From: DATBVX01 sp963810775
Lineage (GTDB): Bacteria; Pseudomonadota; Gammaproteobacteria; Steroidobacterales; Steroidobacteraceae
Assembly (NCBI GenBank): GCA_963810775.1
Contig: CAWEOT010000015.1
Coordinates: 496,001-560,000, forward strand
DNA: 64,000 nucleotides
Direction of reading: 5' to 3'
Each line of letters begins with the position of its first letter. Positions within the stretch are counted from its first letter, which is position 1. Positions 16,494 to 24,046 of the stretch are shown in pieces. The notes beneath the pieces are model-generated. The model saw nothing but the letters and a program-made list of their open reading frames with translations. It did no database searches and was not told where the DNA came from. The position numbers were made by a program, and so were the translations under genes.

Positions 16494-17260
16494 GTGCCGA
16501 ACACCCATGCAGGAACGTTTTGCCAGCCATCCAGCAGCTCGCGATCGAGCGCCCGGTGGTTGGGCTCGAAAGTCGCGACCAGCTCCCAGAAGCGACGTGA
16601 ATGATTCATATGACGCGTGTGAGAAAGCTCATGAAGCAGAAGGTAACGCACTACCTCCGGTCGCTGAAACAGCAGGCAGCAATTGAGGCTCACGGTGCCG
16701 CGTACCGAGCAGCTGCCCCAGCGCGATCGTTGACGGCGAATCTGCGTGCGTTTGAAACCCAATCCGGTCTGCGCAGACAGCCGCTGCAACCACGGGACCA
16801 GAACCTCCCGCGCGCGCTCGATCAGCCAGCACTGCAAGACGCGCTGTAGTTCGGCTACGGACGAGCAATCTCCGCTCAGCTCGATGGTGCTGCACTCCAT
16901 CGTCCTAAGGCGCGCCGCTCCGGACGCCGCCCTGGTCTGCACGCCCCAGCGCTCGCCTGTCGCGGCCAGCTCGATCGAACCCGGAAGGTGCGCAAGCAAG
17001 GCCGGTGCGCGAGCGCTCAACTGGCCGATCTTGCGCTCGATCCAGCGACGATGGCGGCGCACGAATTGTTCAACCGCCCGCCCCCGAGCCCGGCGCGGTA
17101 CGACGATTTCCACCTGGCCGCTGGTGTGCACTCGGATCGACATGTGGCGTGCGCGCTCACTGATCCTCACGCGCCAAACGCCATCAGCGGGAGCTGCGGG
17201 CCAAAGCGGCAACTGCGCCGATGCCGAGGGATCGACCGAGGATCGTGGCGATAACGTCAT
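16490..17260 (-). CDS. YgjP-like zinc metallopeptidase
   Basis: A 256-residue protein of the YgjP/DUF45 (WLM/SprT-like) metallopeptidase family. The zinc motif HELSH lies at residues 210-214, followed by the family-typical RHMNHSRRFW and preceded by RSRWGSCS. No signal peptide is seen, so it is probably cytoplasmic. Its ATG overlaps the fadH stop by four bases (ATGA), and its own stop overlaps the cupin start. The biological substrate of YgjP proteins is not known. Confidence 0.88.
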   Translation of the reverse strand: MTLSPRSSVDPSASAQLPLWPAAPADGVWRVRISERARHMSIRVHTSGQVEIVVPRRARGRAVEQFVRRHRRWIERKIGQLSARAPALLAHLPGSIELAATGERWGVQTRAASGAARLRTMECSTIELSGDCSSVAELQRVLQCWLIERAREVLVPWLQRLSAQTGLGFKRTQIRRQRSRWGSCSVRGTVSLNCCLLFQRPEVVRYLLLHELSHTRHMNHSRRFWELVATFEPNHRALDRELLDGWQNVPAWVFGT

Positions 17261-19290
17261 AGTCCGGCCGCGAGGCGGCTCCCCTGGTCAATCGCGCGCT
17301 TGGCGTCGAGTTCCACAGCCACGTCGGCGCCACCGATAAGGTGCGGGCGCAGACCCGATTGCAACAGCGGCTGCTGAAGCGCGCGCAGCGGTTCCTGGCC
17401 AGCGCAGATCACGATCGAGTCCACGGATAGTGTGCGAGGGCCGTCAACCGTTCGCACGTGCAACCCGCCATCGTCGATACGCTCGTAGGCAACCCCCGCG
17501 AGCATTTCTACGCCTCGGCGGCGCAAGGCAGTGCGGTGAATCCATCCGGTGGTCTTGCCAAGACCGTCGCCAGGTTTGCTCGCCTTTCGCTGCAGCATGA
17601 TGATGGCCCGCGGACTCCTTTCGACGTGTCCATGACCGGGCAGGATGCCGCCGCGCGACGCGAGAGTCGCATCGATGCCCCATTCGGCCATGAACAGTTG
17701 TGGATCGATACTCGCGGAAGGGCCCGCGCCGTGACTGAGGTACTCGGCGACGTCGAAGCCGATACCTCCGGCGCCGATGATGGCCACGGAACGACCGACC
17801 TCGTGCCCGCCGCGAATCACATCGATGTAGGACAGCGTCTTGCGATGCTCGATGCCGGCAATCAACGGCACACGGGGTACGACTCCGGTCGCCAGCACGA
17901 TCTCATCGAAGCGCGCCGCGACCAGATCGTCGGCTGCAATACGTCGCCCCAAGTGCAAGCTGACACCGAGCAACTCCAGTTGTCGCGCGTAATAGCGCAG
18001 TGTCTGATGAAATTCCTCCTTCCCGGGGATGAGCTTGGCGAGGTTGAACTGTCCGCCAATTTCGCGCGCGGCGTCGAACAAGGTCACAGCGTGACCCCTT
18101 TGCGCAGCGACCACGGCGCACGCGAGGCCTGCCGGTCCGGCGCCGACGATCGCAATACGTCTCTTCTTCGCGGCCGGCAGGTAGTGCAACTGCGTTTCGT
18201 GGCAGGCCCGCGGATTGACGAGACAGCTCGCCACTTTGCTGACGAAGACGTGGTCGAGACAGGCCTGATTGCAGCCGATGCAAGTGTTGATTTCGTCGGC
18301 GCGCCCGGCTGCAGCCTTACGCACGAAATCAGGATCTGCGAGAAATGGCCGCGCCATCGACACCATGTCGGCCTGGCGCTGCGCCAGGACCTGCTCTGCC
18401 ACCGCAGGATCGTTGATGCGGTTGGTCGCAATCACGGGAATACGGATTTCGAGCTTGAGTTTTTCGGTGACCCACGCGAATGCTGCGCGCGGCACCATGG
18501 TCGCGATAGTCGGAATTCGCGCCTCGTGCCAGCCGATGCCGGTGTTGATCAGAGTGGCGCCGGCTTTCTCGATGCCATGCGCGAGGCTCAACGCCTCCTC
18601 GAGCGAGCTGCCATCGTCGATGAGATCGAGCATCGAGAGGCGAAAGATCAGGATGAAATCAGGCCCCACGGCCTCTCGTGTGCGCGCCACGATTTCCAGT
18701 GCGATGCGGCTGCGATTCTCGAATGGCCCGCCCCAAACATCGCTCCGCTGATTGGAGCGCCGCACCAGGAACTGGTTGATGAAGTAGCCTTCTGAACCCA
18801 TGATTTCCACGCCATCGTAGCCGGCCTCGCGGGCGAGCATCGCACAGCGCACGTAGTCGCGGATCTGGCGCTCGACGCCTCGCGCCGACAGCGCCCACGG
18901 CTTGAACGGGCTGATGGGTGAGCGGATCGCGGAAGGTGCGACCGCCAACGGGTGGTACGCATAGCGCCCGGTGTGCAGGATCTGCATGCACACGTGCCCA
19001 CCCTCGCGGTGTACCGCCTCGGCAATCGCGCGGTGGCGCGGAACCTCGCCGCGCCAGCTCAGCTTACCCGCGAACGGCTTCGCCCAACCGACGATGTTCG
19101 GCGCGATTCCGCCCGTCACGATCAGCCCGACCTGGCCACGTGCTCGCTCGGCGAAGTACGCCGCGAGTCGCGGGAAGTCGCGGGCGCGATCCTCCAGGCC
19201 CGTGTGCATCGAGCCCATGAGCACGCGGTTGCGCAGCTTCACGAACCCGAGATCGAGTGGCGCGAGGAGGTGAGGATAGCGGCCGTCCAT
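17257..19290 (-). CDS. fadH: 2,4-dienoyl-CoA reductase (NADPH), FadH type
   Basis: A 677-residue iron-sulphur flavoenzyme that reduces 2,4-dienoyl-CoA during breakdown of unsaturated fatty acids. An N-terminal Old-Yellow-Enzyme TIM barrel (LLAPLDLGFVKLRNRVLMGS, about 1-370) is followed by the cluster motif C-x2-C-x3-C-x11-C starting at CIGCNQAC. An FAD-binding Rossmann (IAIVGAGPAGLA) and an NADPH-binding Rossmann (VAIIGAGGIGFD) come next. The ATG at 19290 gives the E. coli FadH length (672); an ATG at 19332 is possible. Longer versions would run into the divergent ABC gene. No other beta-oxidation gene is nearby. Confidence 0.95.
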   Translation of the reverse strand: MDGRYPHLLAPLDLGFVKLRNRVLMGSMHTGLEDRARDFPRLAAYFAERARGQVGLIVTGGIAPNIVGWAKPFAGKLSWRGEVPRHRAIAEAVHREGGHVCMQILHTGRYAYHPLAVAPSAIRSPISPFKPWALSARGVERQIRDYVRCAMLAREAGYDGVEIMGSEGYFINQFLVRRSNQRSDVWGGPFENRSRIALEIVARTREAVGPDFILIFRLSMLDLIDDGSSLEEALSLAHGIEKAGATLINTGIGWHEARIPTIATMVPRAAFAWVTEKLKLEIRIPVIATNRINDPAVAEQVLAQRQADMVSMARPFLADPDFVRKAAAGRADEINTCIGCNQACLDHVFVSKVASCLVNPRACHETQLHYLPAAKKRRIAIVGAGPAGLACAVVAAQRGHAVTLFDAAREIGGQFNLAKLIPGKEEFHQTLRYYARQLELLGVSLHLGRRIAADDLVAARFDEIVLATGVVPRVPLIAGIEHRKTLSYIDVIRGGHEVGRSVAIIGAGGIGFDVAEYLSHGAGPSASIDPQLFMAEWGIDATLASRGGILPGHGHVERSPRAIIMLQRKASKPGDGLGKTTGWIHRTALRRRGVEMLAGVAYERIDDGGLHVRTVDGPRTLSVDSIVICAGQEPLRALQQPLLQSGLRPHLIGGADVAVELDAKRAIDQGSRLAAGL

Positions 19291-19417
19291 TGCGAGTCGG
19301 AATTCAGGTGTGAGAATGTCGCTGGAAATCATACCAGCGAACGGGATGTGCTCCGATCTCGCCGCATCGGATTCGTTCGGGTAGCATCGCTCGCCCTCCT
19401 CCCACTGAAGCACACTC

Positions 19418-20302
19418 ATGCCGCCGATTCTCGAAGCTCGCGATCTCGTCAAGCACTACGGCAAGGTCGTCGCCGTCGACGGTGTGTCATTTGGCGTCGA
19501 CGCCGGCACCTGCTTCGGGCTCCTCGGTCCCAATGGCGCCGGCAAGACCACGACGGTCGAGATCATGGAAGGCATCCTGCCCGCCACGCGCGGCGAAGTG
19601 TTCTACCGTGGCGAACCCGCGGGAGATCGCTTTCATGCCGAGGCCGGCATCCAGTTCCAGAAGACGGCACTGCAGGAATTTCTCACCGTCCGCGAATGCC
19701 TGACGCTGTTTCGCAACCTCTATCCGCGCGGGCTGACGGTGGACGAGGCGATCCGGATCTGTGCGCTCGAGAAACTCGAGGATCGCGACAATCGCAAGCT
19801 CTCCGGCGGCCAGCAGCAGCGCCTCCTGCTCGCCATCGCGCTGGTGAACGATCCGGAAGTGCTGTTCCTCGACGAGCCCACCACTGGCCTCGATCCGCAG
19901 GCGCGGCATAACTTCTGGGACCTGATCCGCACCGTAAAGGCCGGCAATAAGACGGTGATTCTCACCACCCACTACATGGAAGAGGCCTATTTCCTCTGTG
20001 ATCGGATCGCAATCATGGATCACGGCCGCCTTATTGCCATGGGCTCGCCTCTGCAGTTGCTGCACGAGCATTTCGAGGATGTGATCCTGGAAATGCCACG
20101 CGAGGACTTCACGCTCGATCCTGCGGCCGTGCCCTTCCAGTTGCTGAGCCGCAGTGAGCAGATCGAGATCTCGACCTCCAACGTGGATGCCACGCTCAAG
20201 TACCTGATGGATGCGGGCGTGGCACTGCGGCACCTGCGCATCCGGCCGCGCAATCTCGAAGACTTGTTTCTTGAGCTCACGGGAAAGGAACTACGCGCAT
20301 GA
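19418..20302 (+). CDS. ABC transporter ATP-binding protein (ABC-2 type exporter)
   Basis: A 294-residue ATPase with Walker A GPNGAGKTTT, signature LSGGQQQRL, Walker B VLFLDEPTTGLD and an H-loop in LTTHYMEEA. The C-terminal extension of about 80 residues is typical of DrrA/NodI/YhhJ-partner ATPases of ABC-2 exporters. It overlaps the permease gene by four bases (ATGA), forming a two-gene exporter. The substrate is not evident. It is divergent from fadH with 127 bases between starts. Confidence 0.92.
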   Translation: MPPILEARDLVKHYGKVVAVDGVSFGVDAGTCFGLLGPNGAGKTTTVEIMEGILPATRGEVFYRGEPAGDRFHAEAGIQFQKTALQEFLTVRECLTLFRNLYPRGLTVDEAIRICALEKLEDRDNRKLSGGQQQRLLLAIALVNDPEVLFLDEPTTGLDPQARHNFWDLIRTVKAGNKTVILTTHYMEEAYFLCDRIAIMDHGRLIAMGSPLQLLHEHFEDVILEMPREDFTLDPAAVPFQLLSRSEQIEISTSNVDATLKYLMDAGVALRHLRIRPRNLEDLFLELTGKELRA

Positions 20303-21312
20303 TCCAACGAGTGCTAGCGGTGATGCACGCCCGCAACCTGGAATTCCTGCGCGATCGTGCGACGCTTGGCTGGAACGTACTCGTGCCGATTGCACTGGTT
20401 GGAGCCCTCGCCCTGATCTTCAGTGGACCGGAGCGGCCCCTGTTCAAGGTCGGCGTGCTCCATCCGGGAACGTCGATCGAGGCCTCGATGCATCCCTTCC
20501 TCGGCACCCACTACATCGAGTTCTTCACGCCTACCAGCGAGGCCGAGGCCGTCCGCAAGGTCGGCCGTCACGAGATCGACCTGCTGCTGGACCTGCGCGC
20601 AGCGCCACGCTACTGGGTGAATGCAGATTCACCGAAGGGCTACGTCGTGGAAAAGCTCCTGCTGCAGTCGGACCCGGGGCTGAAGCGAGAATCGGTGACC
20701 GGCCAGGCGGTGCGCTACGTCGACTGGCTGCTGCCGGGCGTGCTCGGGATGAACATGATGTTCAGTTGCCTGTTCGGCGTCGGTTGGGTCGTGGTCCGCT
20801 ACCGCAAGTCGGGCTTCCTCAAACGACTCCAGGCGACTCCCTTGCGCGCGATCGAATTCATCTCAGCACAGGTGCTGTCACGGCTGATCCTCATCATGGT
20901 GGTCATGGTCCTGGTGTTCGCAGCATTGCGCCTGGTGCTGCATTTTCGGATGGAGGGCAGTTATCTGTTGCTGTTCGTGGTTGCGCTGTTCGGCGCAATC
21001 GCATTGATCGCGATTGGCCTGTTCATCGCCGCGCGCTTCACCAGCGAGGAAGTTGCGAGCGGCATCATCAATGCGTTCACCTGGCCGATGATGCTGCTGT
21101 CCGGCGTTTGGTTCTCCCTGGAAGGCTCGGCCCGCTGGTTGCAGTGGCTGGCGAAGATTTTCCCACTGACCCAGATGCTCGATGCGGGACGCGCCATCAT
21201 GATCGACGGTGCAGGCTTCGCGCAGATTGCGCCGCAGCTGCTTTATCTCTCGATCACTGCCGTGCTGTTCCTGACCCTGGGAGCCGTGTCCTTCAAGTGG
21301 CAAGCCAATTGA
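20299..21312 (+). CDS. ABC-2 type permease
   Basis: A 337-residue membrane protein with an N-terminal helix (about residues 24-42), a large extracytoplasmic loop (about 43-150) and five C-terminal helices. This is the layout of ABC-2/LinJ-YhhJ permeases; the segment WPMMLLSGVWFSLEGS followed by FPLTQMLDAGRAIM is the conserved ABC-2 motif. Its start overlaps the ATPase stop. Together they should form a homodimeric exporter; whether it carries a lipid, polysaccharide or drug is unknown. No adaptor protein is adjacent, unlike the efflux operon near 42 kb. Confidence 0.9.
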   Translation: MIQRVLAVMHARNLEFLRDRATLGWNVLVPIALVGALALIFSGPERPLFKVGVLHPGTSIEASMHPFLGTHYIEFFTPTSEAEAVRKVGRHEIDLLLDLRAAPRYWVNADSPKGYVVEKLLLQSDPGLKRESVTGQAVRYVDWLLPGVLGMNMMFSCLFGVGWVVVRYRKSGFLKRLQATPLRAIEFISAQVLSRLILIMVVMVLVFAALRLVLHFRMEGSYLLLFVVALFGAIALIAIGLFIAARFTSEEVASGIINAFTWPMMLLSGVWFSLEGSARWLQWLAKIFPLTQMLDAGRAIMIDGAGFAQIAPQLLYLSITAVLFLTLGAVSFKWQAN

Positions 21313-21403
21313 GGGTTTCTCATCGCCATAGACTCCCAGGCCAGGTCCGATTGGCGAACCTCAGCGAAGCGTCGGCCGGAGCTGAGGGCTGACGATTTCG
21401 GCT

Positions 21404-23329
21404 TCAGTTCTGCAAGTTCATCAGCGGCGGCAGTGGACAGTGAATTGAAGCGCACACCACGCGCAGCAATTCCGATTCTTCGACGGTCAGCTGCTGATCG
21501 AGAGCGATAGTTTTTACCAGCGCTTCGACCAGCTGCTCCTTGCCGGCGGGCGGCAGGCGATCGAGGCATTTCAGTGCGCGATCGAGTGCAGGTGCCCAAC
21601 CCGGTACCGGCTGATACGGCGGTCGTATTTCGGGCAGCAGGTGGTGCATGCCGATCTCATAGGCGCGCCGGGCCTGCGTGACATCGGCGCTGCCGTGCTC
21701 GGCCAGGGTGGAAAAAACGGTCTGCAGCTCGACCCTCACCTGGTCGATCTTCAGGGTTCGGTTGGTGGTGGCTGGTTGCAATTCGTCCTGCAGATAGATT
21801 CTCGCCAGGGTGCCAAGCGCGTATTCAAAGATCTCGATCCGTCCGTCCACGCGGACCAGGCGATCGAGGCCTTCCACGATACGCGCCCTGCTGTCGCGTG
21901 TGAGGCGCCTGAGGCTCGGAAACAATGTCTGCAACATCGGCAGGCGTTGAAACGGCTCGAGCTGAGCTGCGGCCGATTCAGCTTGTTCGATCAGGCCGAG
22001 CGCACGCGCGCCGAGTCGCTCCTTGACGATCTCCAGTTGCCGGGATCGCACCTCGCTTTTTGGATCGAGCACCAGCGCGAGCAACATGCCGAGCGCGCGC
22101 CCGGGCGCTTCGAGATTGCTCAGCAGCTCGGGCGGCAGGGTTTGCGTCAGCGCTTGCGCGACGCGTACTTGTGGCGTGCCCGGGTTGCCCACCAGCTGCG
22201 CGATGGTGCGTGGTTTGGCCGCCACGGAACTGGTAAGCGCGCCGAATTCGGCGTCGAGCTGCGGCAACGATTCGCTCGTCAACTGATCACCCATGACCTG
22301 GGAGTCAATCTGCGGTCCCGAATCGACGCCGGCAAATTCGGCCTCTTTGAATGACGGATCGAGCGCTCGGATCCGTTCGATGAGTGGCGGATGCGTCGCG
22401 AACAGGCGCGACATGCCCGGCGCGAACAGCATGTGCGCCACTTCATCGACCCTGACGGTCTGCAGCCGGGAGCCAAGGTCGAGCCCCCCGATCTTTACCA
22501 GCGCTCCCTTCAGCCCTTCGGGCTCCCGGGTGAACTGAACTGCCGATGCATCCGCGAGCCCTTCACGCTGACGCGAAACCGCCGCCTGAATGAGGCGGCC
22601 GAAGAACACGCCGATATAGCCGAGAATCATCACCGCCACTGCCGCGAGAGCGATCAGAGCGACACCGCCCTTACGATTGCCGGAACTGTGCGAGCTGAAG
22701 CGCAGCGCGGTGCGGCCGATGAGCCCGATCACCAGCAGGCCGAACAGCAGCCCCATCAGGCGCAGACTCAGGCGCATGTCGCCGTTGAGGATATGACTGA
22801 ACTCATGCGCAACCACGCCCTGCAGCTCGGCCCGATTCAAACGCTCCAGGGCGCCGCGTGTCACCGCGATCGCAGCATTCGATGCCGAATGGCCAGCCGC
22901 AAATGCATTGATGGCGCCCTCGTGTTCGAGCACGTATACCTCGGGCATCGGCACACCCGAAGCAATCGCCATTTCCTCCACCACGTTATGAAGCCGGCGG
23001 CGGAGCGGATCTGAGGTGCTCCGATCGACACGGTCGCCGCCGAGAGACTTTGCGACAACGCCCCCGCCGGAGCGCAGCAGCATCGTCTTGTAGAGACTGG
23101 CCAATCCCACGACTGCGAGCACGAGGAGCGAAGTGAGCACGACTGTGCCCGGGCGTGTGCCGATCCATGCTGTGTCTGGCAACGCCGGGTGCTCGGAGTC
23201 GGAAATGGCAACGACCGTCAACACCACGAAGTTGACCGCCATAACAATAGCCATCACCGCGAGCACGAACAGTACGATCAGCAGGCGAGTCTGTCGGTGC
23301 GCGTTGGCCTGGCGCGCGTAGAAGTTCAT
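21404..23329 (-). CDS. M48-family membrane metallopeptidase (HtpX-related, extended)
   Basis: A 641-residue membrane zinc peptidase, about twice the size of HtpX. Two N-terminal helices (about 17-45 and 62-86) precede the catalytic motif HEFSH (VVAHEFSHILNGD, about residue 176). Two further helices and the third-ligand helix QREGLADASAVQF follow. After about residue 330 comes a long, mostly soluble helical C-terminal region with no motif I recognise. The gene follows lemA by 39 bases on the same strand; LemA-M48 pairs are common and are thought to act in membrane-protein quality control. The substrate is unknown. Confidence 0.88.
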   Translation of the reverse strand: MNFYARQANAHRQTRLLIVLFVLAVMAIVMAVNFVVLTVVAISDSEHPALPDTAWIGTRPGTVVLTSLLVLAVVGLASLYKTMLLRSGGGVVAKSLGGDRVDRSTSDPLRRRLHNVVEEMAIASGVPMPEVYVLEHEGAINAFAAGHSASNAAIAVTRGALERLNRAELQGVVAHEFSHILNGDMRLSLRLMGLLFGLLVIGLIGRTALRFSSHSSGNRKGGVALIALAAVAVMILGYIGVFFGRLIQAAVSRQREGLADASAVQFTREPEGLKGALVKIGGLDLGSRLQTVRVDEVAHMLFAPGMSRLFATHPPLIERIRALDPSFKEAEFAGVDSGPQIDSQVMGDQLTSESLPQLDAEFGALTSSVAAKPRTIAQLVGNPGTPQVRVAQALTQTLPPELLSNLEAPGRALGMLLALVLDPKSEVRSRQLEIVKERLGARALGLIEQAESAAAQLEPFQRLPMLQTLFPSLRRLTRDSRARIVEGLDRLVRVDGRIEIFEYALGTLARIYLQDELQPATTNRTLKIDQVRVELQTVFSTLAEHGSADVTQARRAYEIGMHHLLPEIRPPYQPVPGWAPALDRALKCLDRLPPAGKEQLVEALVKTIALDQQLTVEESELLRVVCASIHCPLPPLMNLQN

Positions 23330-23368
23330 CCGTTCACACCGGATCGGACGGGCAGGCCCGATGTGACC

Positions 23369-23953
23369 TCAGGTGAAACTGACCTTGGGAGCCGCGCGCT
23401 TCTCAGCGCTCTCGATCTCAAGGAGCTCCGCCGGTACAAAGCCGAAGGCATTGGCGACAAAATTGTTGGGGAACACTTCGCGGGTCGTGTTGTACGACAT
23501 GACGGCATCATTGAAAGCCTGCCGCGCAAAGGCAACCTTGTTCTCGGTGGAGGTGAGTTCCTCGGAGAGCTGCATCATATTCTGGTTGGCCTTCAGATCA
23601 GGATAGGCCTCGACCACCGCAAACAGCCGCCCCAGCGCGCCGGCGAGTGTGTTCTCAGCCCCCGCCAGTTGCTGGAGCGCGGCAGGATCACCGGGACTGG
23701 CCGCGGCAGCCTTGAGACCAGTCACCGCCGCATTGCGTGCGCGCACCACCGCTTCGAGCGTTTCGCGCTCGTGCTTGATATAGCCCTTCGCGGTCTCGAC
23801 CAGGTTTGGGATCAGGTCGTAACGACGCGTGAGTTGCACGTCGATCTGTGCGAATGCGTTCTTGTAGGCGTTGCGCGCCGACACCAGGCGGTTGTAAATC
23901 CCGATCAGGAATATCAGCGCGAGCACGATCAACCCGAGGATGACCCAGCTCAT
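23369..23953 (-). CDS. lemA: LemA-family protein
   Basis: A 194-residue protein with one N-terminal transmembrane helix (about residues 3-20) and a LemA four-helix domain: NRLVSARNAYKNAFAQIDVQ, RRYDLIPNLVETAKGY, and FNDAVMSYNTTREVFPNNFVA. LemA proteins are membrane-anchored and of unclear function. The position upstream of an M48 peptidase is a conserved pairing. The two genes are very likely one operon. Confidence 0.93.
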   Translation of the reverse strand: MSWVILGLIVLALIFLIGIYNRLVSARNAYKNAFAQIDVQLTRRYDLIPNLVETAKGYIKHERETLEAVVRARNAAVTGLKAAAASPGDPAALQQLAGAENTLAGALGRLFAVVEAYPDLKANQNMMQLSEELTSTENKVAFARQAFNDAVMSYNTTREVFPNNFVANAFGFVPAELLEIESAEKRAAPKVSFT

Positions 23954-24046
23954 CAGTTGTTCTCCTCAGTGTCTGTGGGCCGGAGGGGCCGAAGTATTGC
24001 ACATCCGGAAGCCCCTCTGGACACTGCAGGGAGAACGCTGCGCCTG

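Noticed and set aside
17458..18795. 445-codon open frame antisense to fadH
   Set aside because: Shadow of fadH; no recognisable protein family.
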